From positions 23,648 to 87,647 of the forward strand of contig DHVE01000028.1 in assembly GCA_002412495.1 (NCBI GenBank): a stretch of 64,000 nucleotides of DNA, in the 5' to 3' direction. Shown one piece after another: positions 26,528 through 35,084 of this stretch. Numbering within the stretch: the first letter of the stretch is position 1; every line of letters begins with the position of its first letter. This stretch comes from Betaproteobacteria bacterium UBA5216 (GTDB lineage: Bacteria; Pseudomonadota; Gammaproteobacteria; Burkholderiales; SG8-41). Under the pieces are notes generated by a model. That model saw only the letters and a list, made by a program, of their open reading frames with translations. It made no database searches and was not told the origin of the DNA. The position numbers and the translations under genes were made by a program.

Positions 26528-27508
26528 TCAATCCGCTTTTACGTTTGCAACCTTGACCACTTTCGCCCACTTTGCGGATTCCACCTTCAGGTAGTCGCCA
26601 AAGCGTTGCGGGTCCATCAGAACGGATTCCGCGCCCTGATTCAGGATGAAGTTTTTCATCTCGGCACTTTCCACGATCTTTGCCACGGTGCCATACAGCC
26701 GTTCGATGACGGGTGCCGGTGTTTTAGCCGGCGCAAGCAGTCCGGTCCACGAATTCACTTCAAAATCCTTCAGCCCCTGCTCGCTCAATGTCGGCAAATC
26801 AGGCAACAGCGGCGAGCGGTTCAGCGCCGCCAGGCCCACCGCGCGCACCTTGCCCGATTTGATTTGCGACGTGACCGACGTGAGGCCTGTGCAATACATC
26901 TGCACCTGCCCGCCCATCAAATCCACCACTGCGAGCGCGCCGCCCTTGTACGGCACGTGCGCGGCCTCGATGCCCGCCGACTGCTTGAAAAGTTCGGCGC
27001 ACAAATGCGTCGTCGTGCCATTGCCCGAGGCGGCGAAGTTAAGCTGCCCCGGCTTCGCGCGTGCATACGCGATCAATTCCTTGAGGGTCGCCGCCGGCAC
27101 GGCGCGATTCACCAGCAGTACAAACGGCACCGACGCGAACATGGCAATGGGCGCCAGATCGATGAGCGGGTTATAGCCCAGATGCGCGTACATGCTGGGG
27201 CCGATGGCCAGCGGCCCGTTAATGCCGATGAGCAGCGTGTAACCATCAGGCGGTGCCTTCGCCGCCAGCTCCGAGCCGATATGGCCACCGGCGCCCGCGC
27301 GGTTGTCCACCACCACCTGCACCCCCAGCGCCCGCGTCATATGCCGGGCGAGTTCGCGCCCGAGGATGTCGTTGGTGCTCGCGCCCGGCGGATACGGAAC
27401 GATCAGACGAATCGGCTTTGAAGGATATGGCTGCGCCCAGCCGAAATGCGGCATGAATGTGCCGGCGAGTCCCAAGTATCCCAACAGCCCGTTCAATACA
27501 ACGCGCAT
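26528..27508 (-). CDS. Bug/TctC-family periplasmic solute-binding protein (copy 5)
   Basis: A 326-residue binding protein with signal peptide (LLGYLGLAGTFMPHFGWA). KPIRLIVPYPPGASTNDILGREL carries an extra residue in the usual PGGxxD loop (PGASTND), which should affect ligand contacts. PPDGYTLLIGINGP and HVPYKGGALAVVDLM complete the family signature. It lies upstream of a TauD/TfdA dioxygenase on the same strand with a 132-bp gap, suggesting that its ligand could be the dioxygenase substrate. Confidence 0.9.
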   Translation of the reverse strand: MRVVLNGLLGYLGLAGTFMPHFGWAQPYPSKPIRLIVPYPPGASTNDILGRELARHMTRALGVQVVVDNRAGAGGHIGSELAAKAPPDGYTLLIGINGPLAIGPSMYAHLGYNPLIDLAPIAMFASVPFVLLVNRAVPAATLKELIAYARAKPGQLNFAASGNGTTTHLCAELFKQSAGIEAAHVPYKGGALAVVDLMGGQVQMYCTGLTSVTSQIKSGKVRAVGLAALNRSPLLPDLPTLSEQGLKDFEVNSWTGLLAPAKTPAPVIERLYGTVAKIVESAEMKNFILNQGAESVLMDPQRFGDYLKVESAKWAKVVKVANVKAD

Positions 27509-27620
27509 CGACTCTCCCGGAGCATCCTAAATTGATCCATCCACCGCCAGCCCGCCGTGGTTGATCATACAATACGCCCATCACACGAACCGCGACCGGT
27601 TCAAACAACGGAGCAAACGC

Positions 27621-28448
27621 ATGCCCATCGCACGCATCAAACCGGATCTCGACATGCATTATGTGATCGACGATTTCACCGACCCGTGGCGCAAGCCGGA
27701 AACTATCCTGTTGCTGCATGGCAACGCCGAGAGCAGCGCCGTGTGGTTTGGTTGGGTGCCGCATCTGGCACGCCGCTACCGCGTGGTGCGCGCGGACATG
27801 CGCGGCTTTGGTGCGTCCACGGTGATGCCGCGCGATTTTCCGTGGTCGCTTGACCTGATTGTCGATGATTATGTGCAGCTTTTGCAGCAACTGAACGTAG
27901 ACCGGTTTCATTTGGTGGGTGCCAAACTCGGCGGCACCATCGCGCGCCGTTTTGCGTCGCGTTTTCCACAGCGTGTTCGCACCCTGACGGTGGCCGGTAC
28001 CCCGCCGCCACGGCGCGAAGGCATAGCCGCCACGCGCCCGGCGCTGGTGAAGGAGTTCGAAACCGAGGGCGGCGTCGCGCACTGGGCCAGCCGCACCATG
28101 GCGGGCCGCCTGGGTAGCCGCTTTCCGGCAGAAGGCGCGCAGTGGTGGATCAATCTGATGGGGCGCACGGCCGCCTCCACGCAGGTGGGGTTCAGCACCA
28201 AAATTTCACCGACGGACATCACCGATGATCTGCCGCGCATCACCTGCCCCACGCTGGTGATCACCACCGAAGGCAGCGCGCTGGGTTCGGTTGACGTCAC
28301 CCGCGCGTGGCAGCAAATGATTCCCAACTCACGGCTGCTGGTACTACCCGGCAATTCATACCATGTCGCCGCCAGTGACGCGGATCGTTGCGCGCAAGAG
28401 ACGTTGGCATTCATCTCGGGCGAGGACGCTGCAACACCCGCTCGATGA
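27621..28448 (+). CDS. Alpha/beta-hydrolase-fold protein lacking the Ser nucleophile
   Basis: A 275-residue protein starting at ATG 27621 behind AACGGAGC. It has the complete fold markers: LLLHGNAESSAVW (oxyanion loop), VRADMRGFGAS and the late catalytic-type His in GNSYHVAASD. At the nucleophile elbow, where the family has G-x-S-x-G, it reads G-A-K-L-G with Lys102. Ordinary ester hydrolysis therefore looks impossible unless another residue serves. It could be a lyase, a decarboxylase or a binding protein. The flippase gene follows 13 bp downstream. Confidence 0.8.
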   Translation: MPIARIKPDLDMHYVIDDFTDPWRKPETILLLHGNAESSAVWFGWVPHLARRYRVVRADMRGFGASTVMPRDFPWSLDLIVDDYVQLLQQLNVDRFHLVGAKLGGTIARRFASRFPQRVRTLTVAGTPPPRREGIAATRPALVKEFETEGGVAHWASRTMAGRLGSRFPAEGAQWWINLMGRTAASTQVGFSTKISPTDITDDLPRITCPTLVITTEGSALGSVDVTRAWQQMIPNSRLLVLPGNSYHVAASDADRCAQETLAFISGEDAATPAR

Positions 28449-28461
28449 AGCCGCTTGTGTA

Positions 28462-29802
28462 ATGGCGGCACCAGCAACCCTGTCGCCTTCCGTCGCCACC
28501 GCATTGACCTCGCCCAAAAGTGTAATGGCGGCACTCGCCATTATTCTGCTCGATCTCGCCAGCCGCTCGGGGCTGGACAAAATGCTGGCGCGCAACGGCA
28601 GCCCGGCGCTGGTTGCGCTGTGGGCGCAACTGCAAACGGTGGTGGAACTGGTGAGTGCCGTGGCGCTGGCGGGTGTGTTACAGGGGCTGACGGTCATGGT
28701 CGCGCAAACACGCCATGTGCAGGATGAACGCGCGTTGCTGCGCGACGCGCTCAAGCTCGGCGTGGCCACGGCGCTGGCGGTCGCGCTGGTGATCGCCGTG
28801 GCGGCGCCAACACTTGCCCGCCCCTACACACAGGGCGTCATTGCCGCCGAATTGTTCTGGCTCGCGGCACTGGCGGGCTGCATGACCGTGTTGCCCGCCA
28901 CGCTCAACGCCTATTGGCTGGGCAAACACCAGCAGCCGCGCATGTTGCTGCTGGCGCTGCTGACGGGCGGCGTGTTGTGGCTGATCGCCGCGGGCGCGGC
29001 ACTCGGCATGTCGCTGCGCGGGCTGATGGGGCTGCAATGCATGGCATTGGCTGTGTGCGGCTTGGTCGTCTGGTGTGTGTTGCGAACGCTGATGCGTCCC
29101 GCCAATCAACACGCCGAAACACCACGGGCGACCGGTCATCCGGCGCAGTTGGCGCGGCTGATGCGATTCGTGCCGGTCGGACTGACCATCGGCATCATGG
29201 GGCCGGTGTCGATGCTGCTGATGCGCGGCATTTTGTCGCGTTCGTTGTCGTGGGACGACGCGGGCTATTTTCAGGCGCTGTGGCGTTGCAGCGAATGGGT
29301 AACCGCCACCGCCGCCGGCGTGCTGTCGCTGATTTTTTTGCCGCGCTTCAGTAACGCTCACGGCAACACCCGCGGTGCCGCGCATTTCCGGCGCGAGCTT
29401 TGGCGCGCGGGCGTGCTGGTGCTCGGATCCGCGGCGGTTTTGTTAAGTCTGATTTACTTCAATCAGGCTGCGCTGCTGTCGTTGTTGTATGACGCGCGTT
29501 TTACCGTGAGCAACACGACCGCCGCCCTGTTTCTGCTGGGCTGCTGGATACGCGCCGCCGCGTGGCTGTTTCTGTTCGGACTGTTTGCCGCACACCGCAC
29601 GCGCTGGCTCATCACGGGCGAATTTTTGTCGCTGCCGCTGTATGCCTTGCTGTTGTGGTACTACGAGGACGGCATGACACTGGAACGCGCGGCGCTACTG
29701 TTCCTGCTGAGCTACGCGGTTTACCTCGGGTTTAATGTCGCCGGCCTGTGCTGGCCACGGCAAGCCGTGAAAAACGACGCGAACAACACCGTGCGCAATT
29801 AA
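28462..29802 (+). CDS. Wzx-like polysaccharide flippase (MOP superfamily)
   Basis: A 446-residue integral membrane protein with about 12 hydrophobic segments. The start at ATG 28462 has no strong ribosome site and may be coupled to the hydrolase gene, which ends 13 bp before. The topology, and the stretch LMRGILSRSLSWDDAGYFQALWRCSEWV, resemble the lipid-linked oligosaccharide translocases WzxE/RfbX. In such proteins this region lies between the two six-helix bundles. No glycosyltransferase or polymerase genes are near, which is unusual for a Wzx. An alternative is a related MATE-type exporter. Confidence 0.7.
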   Translation: MAAPATLSPSVATALTSPKSVMAALAIILLDLASRSGLDKMLARNGSPALVALWAQLQTVVELVSAVALAGVLQGLTVMVAQTRHVQDERALLRDALKLGVATALAVALVIAVAAPTLARPYTQGVIAAELFWLAALAGCMTVLPATLNAYWLGKHQQPRMLLLALLTGGVLWLIAAGAALGMSLRGLMGLQCMALAVCGLVVWCVLRTLMRPANQHAETPRATGHPAQLARLMRFVPVGLTIGIMGPVSMLLMRGILSRSLSWDDAGYFQALWRCSEWVTATAAGVLSLIFLPRFSNAHGNTRGAAHFRRELWRAGVLVLGSAAVLLSLIYFNQAALLSLLYDARFTVSNTTAALFLLGCWIRAAAWLFLFGLFAAHRTRWLITGEFLSLPLYALLLWYYEDGMTLERAALLFLLSYAVYLGFNVAGLCWPRQAVKNDANNTVRN

Positions 29803-29812
29803 ACCGAAACTT

Positions 29813-30646
29813 CTAAACCGGCACTTCTCCGCGCACCAGCACGCGATACAGCAGACGGAATTCTTCCGGATCGTAGTCGAAGTACGCACGGTGCATCGCC
29901 GCGCGATTGTCCCAGATCAGCATGTCACCCTTGCGCCATTTGTGGCGATAAACGAATTCGTCCTTGATGGAGCGGTCCAGCAGATCGTCGAGCAGTGCCT
30001 GCGAGGCTTCGGCACTCATGCCCACGATGTTTTCGGTTTTCACCGGATGAAAATACAGCGCCTTCTTGCCGTTGTCGGGGTTGGTACGCACCAGCGGTTG
30101 CAGTACCGGCTCGGGTTTGCGCTCCTGCTGCGCATCGGCCGACTGGCCGGAATATTGCGCCGACGCACTGCCCTGAAACACATTCACCGTTTTCATGTCC
30201 TGAATTTTCTGCTTGATATCGTCGGGCAAGGCATCGTAGCCGGCGCGCATGTTAACCACCGCGGTATCGCCTCCGCTTGAAGGCAACGCCACCGCGTACA
30301 GGCTGGTGTTTTTGGGTGGCCGCACATGGTTGGTGTGATCGGTATGCCAGCCCGCGCCGTGCTTCACGCGCTTGCCGGATTTATCCTTGTGCCGGTTCGA
30401 CACTTCATGCACCAGCGGACACTGCGGAAGCGCATATTGCGTGAAATGCTGATCCATCGGTTCGCCGAACAGTGACACGGCAGCGAGGTATTGCTCCGGC
30501 GTGAAGTCCTGATCCCGTATCACCAGCGCGACGTTATCAACCACCGCGGCATTCAGGAAACGGCGTGTCTCCCCATCGACCGGCTCGCGCAAATCAATAC
30601 CGGTAATTTCCGCGCCGATGTTCGGCGAAAGTTGTGTTAGTTTCAT
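29813..30646 (-). CDS. TauD/TfdA-family Fe(II)/2-oxoglutarate dioxygenase (copy 2)
   Basis: A 277-residue oxygenase. I place the start at ATG 30646, behind AGGGAAC; the frame is open 158 codons further upstream, but that part is the antisense-frame shadow of the next gene. Iron ligands are H101-x-D103 (GWHTDHTN) and H252 (AAMHRAYFD), with R264 for 2-oxoglutarate. It shares LQPLVRTNPD and the NMRAGYDALPDDIKQKI region with copy 1, so the two are paralogues with separate ligands. It converges on the flippase gene. Confidence 0.9.
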   Translation of the reverse strand: MKLTQLSPNIGAEITGIDLREPVDGETRRFLNAAVVDNVALVIRDQDFTPEQYLAAVSLFGEPMDQHFTQYALPQCPLVHEVSNRHKDKSGKRVKHGAGWHTDHTNHVRPPKNTSLYAVALPSSGGDTAVVNMRAGYDALPDDIKQKIQDMKTVNVFQGSASAQYSGQSADAQQERKPEPVLQPLVRTNPDNGKKALYFHPVKTENIVGMSAEASQALLDDLLDRSIKDEFVYRHKWRKGDMLIWDNRAAMHRAYFDYDPEEFRLLYRVLVRGEVPV

Positions 30647-30686
30647 TGCAGCCGTTCCCTGTGGTTTGTAGTTATTTGCGCCGCCG

Positions 30687-31340
30687 TTAGTTTGAATCAC
30701 CACCCTTGCCCTTGCCGTTGCCGCGCCCTTTTTTCTCGGAGTGCGCCCAGTCTTTTTTGCCTTTGCTGCGCGCGTCGTTGCCGCCGCCCTGGCTTTGTGA
30801 TTGTGGTTGCGCTGGAACCGGGGCTGGGGCCGCGGCCTGCGTTTTCTGACGCTCCCGCTCGCGCGCCTGACGCGCCTCCTGACGGCGGCGCTCGTCCTCG
30901 CGCAACTGCGCCTGGCTCTTTTGCGTCTGCTCGCGATTCGCCTGGGTTTGTTTGCGGTCAGCTTCAGCCTGTTTGCGATCCTTGCTGACTTCCTGCCGCT
31001 GCGCATTGACCTTGTCTTCCGCAGCCTTGATCCTGGCGGCGTCGCCGCTCTTGCGCGCGTCTTCAAGCGCCTTGCGATCTTTCGCCAGCGCGTCGCGTTC
31101 GCGCTTGAGTTCGGCTTCACTCGCGGCTTGCTTCGCGCGATCTGCCTCCAGCTTCTTACGATCCGCTTCCACTTTGGCGCGGTCCGCCTCGATCTGCGCG
31201 CGCGTGGGTGGTGGTGGCGGCGTTGTGGGTGCCGCCGCTGGCGCCACCGGTGCTACCGGCGCGGGGGTGGTTTGTGCGTTAACACCCGCCCACGGCAATG
31301 AAAAAATAGACAATGCAATCAATCCTTTAACGACTTTCAT
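30687..31340 (-). CDS. Secreted Ala/Lys/Arg-rich coiled-coil protein
   Basis: A 217-residue exported protein of unknown function. A signal peptide (LIALSIFSLPWAGVNA) is followed by a Pro/Ala linker (about 22-45), a long heptad-rich coiled coil (about 46-165: repeated EADRKKLEADRAK, DRKQAEADRKQTQ), a Pro/Gln stretch and a basic Gly/Lys tail (GRGNGKGKGGD). It may span or organise the periplasm or bind cell-wall polymers or nucleic acid; that is inference. Its composition resembles low-complexity envelope proteins. It sits between the dioxygenase and a bicupin gene. Confidence 0.7.
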   Translation of the reverse strand: MKVVKGLIALSIFSLPWAGVNAQTTPAPVAPVAPAAAPTTPPPPPTRAQIEADRAKVEADRKKLEADRAKQAASEAELKRERDALAKDRKALEDARKSGDAARIKAAEDKVNAQRQEVSKDRKQAEADRKQTQANREQTQKSQAQLREDERRRQEARQARERERQKTQAAAPAPVPAQPQSQSQGGGNDARSKGKKDWAHSEKKGRGNGKGKGGDSN

Positions 31341-31412
31341 CGCAATCCCCCCCTGTTGAATTAAATCGTGTGAATGACCAGTGAACGCGCCTGCGAATCG
31401 TCACGTTGACGA

Positions 31413-32297
31413 TCACCCGGCAAACGGGAATCGGGTGTCCTGCACGGTGACGATACGCGCGCCCTGCGTGCCCGCGATGATGCCATGCGACACGTTGGGC
31501 GGCACGTGAATCACAAACCGTTCCGCCACGCGATGCGAATTGCCCGCGACATACGCGTGCACGCTGCCTTCGGCCACCAGCGTGAATTGCTCGTTCTCGT
31601 GCCCATGTGTGGGCAACACCGCGCCGGGCGCAAGATCAATCACCGCCACTTGCAGTTTTTCACTGATTAGCAGGCCACCCTTGGCGCCGCTGGCCAATTG
31701 CAATCCGGGTACCACGCGCGCGCTGTCCGAGCGTCCGGCCTTTTCCGCCAGATCGTTAAAATCATAGATGTAGCGGGTTTTTCCGCCCAGCGGATCGGTG
31801 CCGGATTCCGCCATCATCTGCGCGGTGGTGCGTTTGGACTCGTGCGCGCGCTTGCCAAACCCCGGCAGGTACAACGGGCCGTCGTGCTTGCCGTCCACCG
31901 GTGGCCCGGTGATGCCGTGGCGTGTGTCTTTCATGGCAAAAAAATACAGGTCTTCGTCAGGGCAAGCCTGCCCGGTATGGATCGACATCGCCGGCGTATG
32001 CACGATCATGCCTTTCTTGCCGAAAGTCTGCTTCGCGTCGGCAATGTCCGACACCATCACGCCCTGCACGATGTAATTGAATTGCTCGTTCGAATGTGAA
32101 TGCGCCTTGGCGCCGGAGCCCGCCGCCTGCATCGCCAGCGCCACCGCCACGTGCTCGCCATACAGCACCGCGCCGATGGTGGACGACTTCGCGGTTTCAA
32201 TTGTGTCGCCCGACAACACCCGGCGCGGCGCGACCTTGGCGCTGGTCGGGTTGTCGGGTGCGGTGTTCAGTTCGTTATAGCCGTAGATATATTGCAT
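31413..32297 (-). CDS. Two-domain cupin (bicupin) protein
   Basis: A 294-residue cytoplasmic protein with two cupin domains. The first has KAHSHSNEQFNYIVQGVM (metal-type H-x-H...E) and the second LPTHGHENEQFTLVAEGSV, so both seem able to bind a metal. The linker includes GPLYLPGFGKRAHESKRTTAQMM. Bicupins of this type include gentisate-like dioxygenases and oxalate decarboxylases, but I cannot assign a substrate. It is divergent from a Bug gene (72 bp gap). Confidence 0.82.
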   Translation of the reverse strand: MQYIYGYNELNTAPDNPTSAKVAPRRVLSGDTIETAKSSTIGAVLYGEHVAVALAMQAAGSGAKAHSHSNEQFNYIVQGVMVSDIADAKQTFGKKGMIVHTPAMSIHTGQACPDEDLYFFAMKDTRHGITGPPVDGKHDGPLYLPGFGKRAHESKRTTAQMMAESGTDPLGGKTRYIYDFNDLAEKAGRSDSARVVPGLQLASGAKGGLLISEKLQVAVIDLAPGAVLPTHGHENEQFTLVAEGSVHAYVAGNSHRVAERFVIHVPPNVSHGIIAGTQGARIVTVQDTRFPFAG

Positions 32298-32369
32298 GCC
32301 TTCTCGCCGTGGCTTGCGCCGGTGAATGATTCAGTGCCAATATAACCGCAAATATCACGAGGAGGAAGC

Positions 32370-33335
32370 ATGCGCAATCCATGGTGGGTGCTACTGGCGG
32401 GATGCGCGCCGGCCATCGCGGCGCACGCCGCCGAGACTTACCCCGCGCGCCCCATTCGCATGGTCATTGCCAACGGCCCCGGATCGGCGGGCGATATTCT
32501 GGGCCGCATCGCGTTCATGCGCGCAGCCGAAAGCCTGGGGCAGCAAATCGTGGTCGACAATCGCGTAGGCGCGGGCGGCACCATCGGCGTGGAAATTGTC
32601 GCGCGCGCGGCCCCCGATGGCTACACCTTGCTGGGCACCTCCTTCGCCACCCTCTCCGTGGCGCCTCACACCTACAAAAACGTACCCTATCACCCGGTCA
32701 ACGATTTCGCGCCGGTGTCGCTCTTCGCCATCACACAGGCGGGGCTGTGCGTTACCGCGTCGCTGCCGGTGAAATCCACCCGCGAACTCATCGACACGGC
32801 ACGCGCGCGTCCGGGCAAGCTGCTGATGGCGTCCGCCGGTATCGGTTCCACCAGCCATCTTGCCGGACTGATGTTCGCCACCGCCGCGGGCATCGAAAGC
32901 ACGCACGTGCCGTACAAAGGCGGCGGCCCATCCGCCACCGCCATCGGCGCCGGCGAAGCGCATTGGTCGCTGGGGCCACTGGCGGCGTACCTCGCGCCTT
33001 GGAAAGCGGGCCGCGCGCGTTGCATCGCCGTCAGCGGCGAAAAACGTTCGGCGATTTTTCCGGAACTGCCCACCATTGCCGAATCCGGCGTGCCGGGATT
33101 CCGCTTTCTCGGCTGGAACGGCGTGCTCGCGCCCAGAGCCACGCCACGCGCCGTTGTGGACCGGGTCAATGCCGCGCTGGTACAGGCGCTGAAAATGCCC
33201 GAAACACGGCAACTCTACGCGGCACAAGGCGAAGAACCTGCCTGGACCACGCCGGAGGAATACGCCCGGATCGTGCGTGAAGACTACGAACGTTATGGCA
33301 AGGTGGTGAAGCTGGCGGGCGTTAAGGCTGATTAG
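32370..33335 (+). CDS. Bug/TctC-family periplasmic solute-binding protein (copy 6)
   Basis: A 321-residue binding protein with a short signal peptide (WVLLAGCAPAIAAHA). The ligand-loop motif deviates: PIRMVIANGPGSAGDILGRI replaces the usual PFxPGGxxD with N-G-P-G-S-A-G-D, so the ligand may differ from that of the others. PDGYTLLGTSFATLS and HVPYKGGGPSATAIGAG complete the family pattern. It is the first gene of the plus-strand run that continues with the CoA-transferase pair 97 bp downstream. Confidence 0.88.
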   Translation: MRNPWWVLLAGCAPAIAAHAAETYPARPIRMVIANGPGSAGDILGRIAFMRAAESLGQQIVVDNRVGAGGTIGVEIVARAAPDGYTLLGTSFATLSVAPHTYKNVPYHPVNDFAPVSLFAITQAGLCVTASLPVKSTRELIDTARARPGKLLMASAGIGSTSHLAGLMFATAAGIESTHVPYKGGGPSATAIGAGEAHWSLGPLAAYLAPWKAGRARCIAVSGEKRSAIFPELPTIAESGVPGFRFLGWNGVLAPRATPRAVVDRVNAALVQALKMPETRQLYAAQGEEPAWTTPEEYARIVREDYERYGKVVKLAGVKAD

Positions 33336-33432
33336 GGTCGATTAAGCGTGGATTGAGCGCGCATTGACGCGGATAGCGTGCAAAGCGCATCATCAACGGC
33401 ACATTTTTGAATGACGGACACAGGAGAATGTT

Positions 33433-34311
33433 ATGCGAGACAAAGTAACCAGCCTCGAACAGGCCGCCGCGCGCATCAAGGATGGTGCGCGCGTCGTAAT
33501 GAGCGCCAACCTGCAACGCTCGCCGATGGCGCTGTTGCGCCAAGTGGCGCGGCAAGGCACGCGCAAACTGCGTGTGGTGGGTGTGGTGGGCGGCGACCTC
33601 AACATCGACTTTCTGGTCGGCGCTGGCGCGGTGGGCATTGTCGATACGTGCAGCGTGACGCTCGGCGAATTCGCGCGCACCGGCCCCAACTTTGCGCGCT
33701 ATGTGCTGGGCGGCAGAGTGGTGTCAATGGACAATACCTGAGGGGTGCTCTTTGCACAGGCCCAGGCTGGGTCTATGGGAGTACCTTACGTGCCGGTGGT
33801 TGGTTTGTTCGGCACGGACATTCTGAAGCGCCGCGACGACATGGTCGTGGCGGTTGATCCGTTCGACGGCAAAACCCGGAGCGTGGTGGCGAAAGCACTC
33901 CGGCCCGATGTCGCGATTTTTCACGCGCAAACCGCGGACCGGCACGGTAATGTGTCGTGCGGCTACGAAGCCGAGGCGGTGATACTGGCGGAAGCCTCCG
34001 CGCACGTGATCGTGACCGCCGAGCGCATCGTCGATCAGTTGACAGAAAAAGAAGCCAAGGGCGCGTTCATACCCGCGATCCACGTGGACACCGTGGTGCA
34101 CGCGCCGTTTGGCGCGCACCCCTCCGGATGCGCCGGTTTATACGGTCCCGACAAAATCCACATGCGCGAATACGTGCTGGCATCGAAGGATGACGCGTCC
34201 TTTGAAACGTATCTGAAAACTTATGTGCATGGCGTGCGCAACCATGACGAATACGTCGAACGTTTCGTGCCGCTGGAATGGAAGCAACCGACACGCGCGG
34301 CGGGTGCATGA
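33433..34311 (+). CDS. Class I CoA-transferase subunit A (IpdA/GctA-like), interrupted by an in-frame UGA
   Basis: Together the two halves encode about 292 residues of the GctA/IpdA-type subunit. The ATG at 33433 follows CAGGAG. Codon 103 (33739-33741) is TGA in the same frame; coding resumes directly as GVLFAQAQAGSMGVPYVPV with no shift, and all later family motifs are present (AQTADRHGNVSCGYEAE, VIVTAERIVD, PFGAHPSGCAGLYGPD). Possible explanations are a nonsense mutation, a base error, or recoding. A restart at GTG 33745 lacks a spaced ribosome site. The stop overlaps the subunit-B ATG by 4 bp (ATGA), implying an intact operon. A recent pseudogene is the simplest reading. Confidence 0.8.
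33739..33774 (+). other. In-frame UGA followed by a SECIS-like hairpin (uncertain)
   Basis: After TGA (33739-33741) and a 16-nt spacer, AGGCCC pairs with GGGTCT around the loop AGGCT (33764-33768). The loop begins 22 nt after the UGA and has a G in its first two positions, which fits the loose bacterial SECIS rule. Such hairpins also arise by chance in GC-rich DNA. Confidence 0.25.
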
Positions 34312-35060
34312 TGGCGATGCCTTACACCGATTCCGAGTTGATGGCGATATTGCTGTCGCGCGAAGTGCGCGACAGCGAAGTGTCCGCGTGCGGCGCGTTA
34401 TCGCACATACCTGCCGCCGGCCTGTTGCTGGCGCAGGCCACGCACGCGCCCAACACGGAATTGATCATTCTGAATTCCGTGTTCAATCCGTTCAAAACAT
34501 CGCGCCAGTTTCACTATCTCGCGCAACGCGGCGAACTGGGGCTGTTTTTTGTCAGCGGCGTACAGATCGACCGTTACGGCAATTACAACCTGCATCAAAT
34601 CGGCCCCGATATCGATCATCCGCAGATGCGTTTCCCCGGCGGCTACGGTGGCGGCATGATTTATTACGGCGCGCGCCGCACCGTGGTGTTTCGCACCGAA
34701 CACACCAAACGATCCTTCGTTGAAAAGGTGGATTTTATTTCCGCCGCCGGCAGTTGCCCGCCGGACGTGCTGCGGCACGGCAACCCCAGCAAGGTGGTTT
34801 CGCCCAAGGCAAATTTCCGTTTCGACAAAAGCGCTGGAGAACTGCGGCTTGATTCCGTGCATCCGTCGTACACGCTGGATGACATTCAGGAAAACACCGG
34901 CTTTGATCTCGGAACCGATCCGGTGGCAATCACGCCGGCACCTACCGAAACGGAGCTGCACACCTTACGTCACGTGATCCGCGACAAAATGATAAGCACC
35001 GGCACCTATGCCGACTGGGCGCGCAAGTCACTAGGGAATTTTGCGGCACAGGTTGCGTAG
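34308..35060 (+). CDS. Class I CoA-transferase subunit B (IpdB/GctB-like)
   Basis: A 250-residue partner of the preceding subunit, starting at ATG 34308 (alternative ATG 34311). It has the beta-subunit pattern: VSACGALSHIPAAGLLLAQATHAPN, VSGVQIDRYGNYN, FPGGYGGGMIYYGARR, and ISAAGSCPPDVL. Active CoA-transferases carry a catalytic Glu in the E-S-G/E-N-G motif just after the TELII strand. Here the aligned stretch reads L-N-S-V-F, so the Glu seems missing. The IpdAB hydrolases of steroid-ring degradation are homologues that also lack it, so a C-C hydrolase role is possible (inference). Confidence 0.82.
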   Translation: MMAMPYTDSELMAILLSREVRDSEVSACGALSHIPAAGLLLAQATHAPNTELIILNSVFNPFKTSRQFHYLAQRGELGLFFVSGVQIDRYGNYNLHQIGPDIDHPQMRFPGGYGGGMIYYGARRTVVFRTEHTKRSFVEKVDFISAAGSCPPDVLRHGNPSKVVSPKANFRFDKSAGELRLDSVHPSYTLDDIQENTGFDLGTDPVAITPAPTETELHTLRHVIRDKMISTGTYADWARKSLGNFAAQVA

Positions 35061-35084
35061 TTTGTCGCGCGAGGGGTAAGCATA

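Noticed and set aside
30647..31120. A 158-codon N-terminal extension of the second TauD/TfdA gene
   Set aside because: Arg-rich shadow of the coiled-coil gene in another frame; a good ribosome site precedes the internal ATG at 30646.
33745..34311. Second half of CoA-transferase A as an independent gene starting at GTG 33745
   Set aside because: No properly spaced ribosome site and it lacks the N-terminal part of the domain; kept as one interrupted gene.
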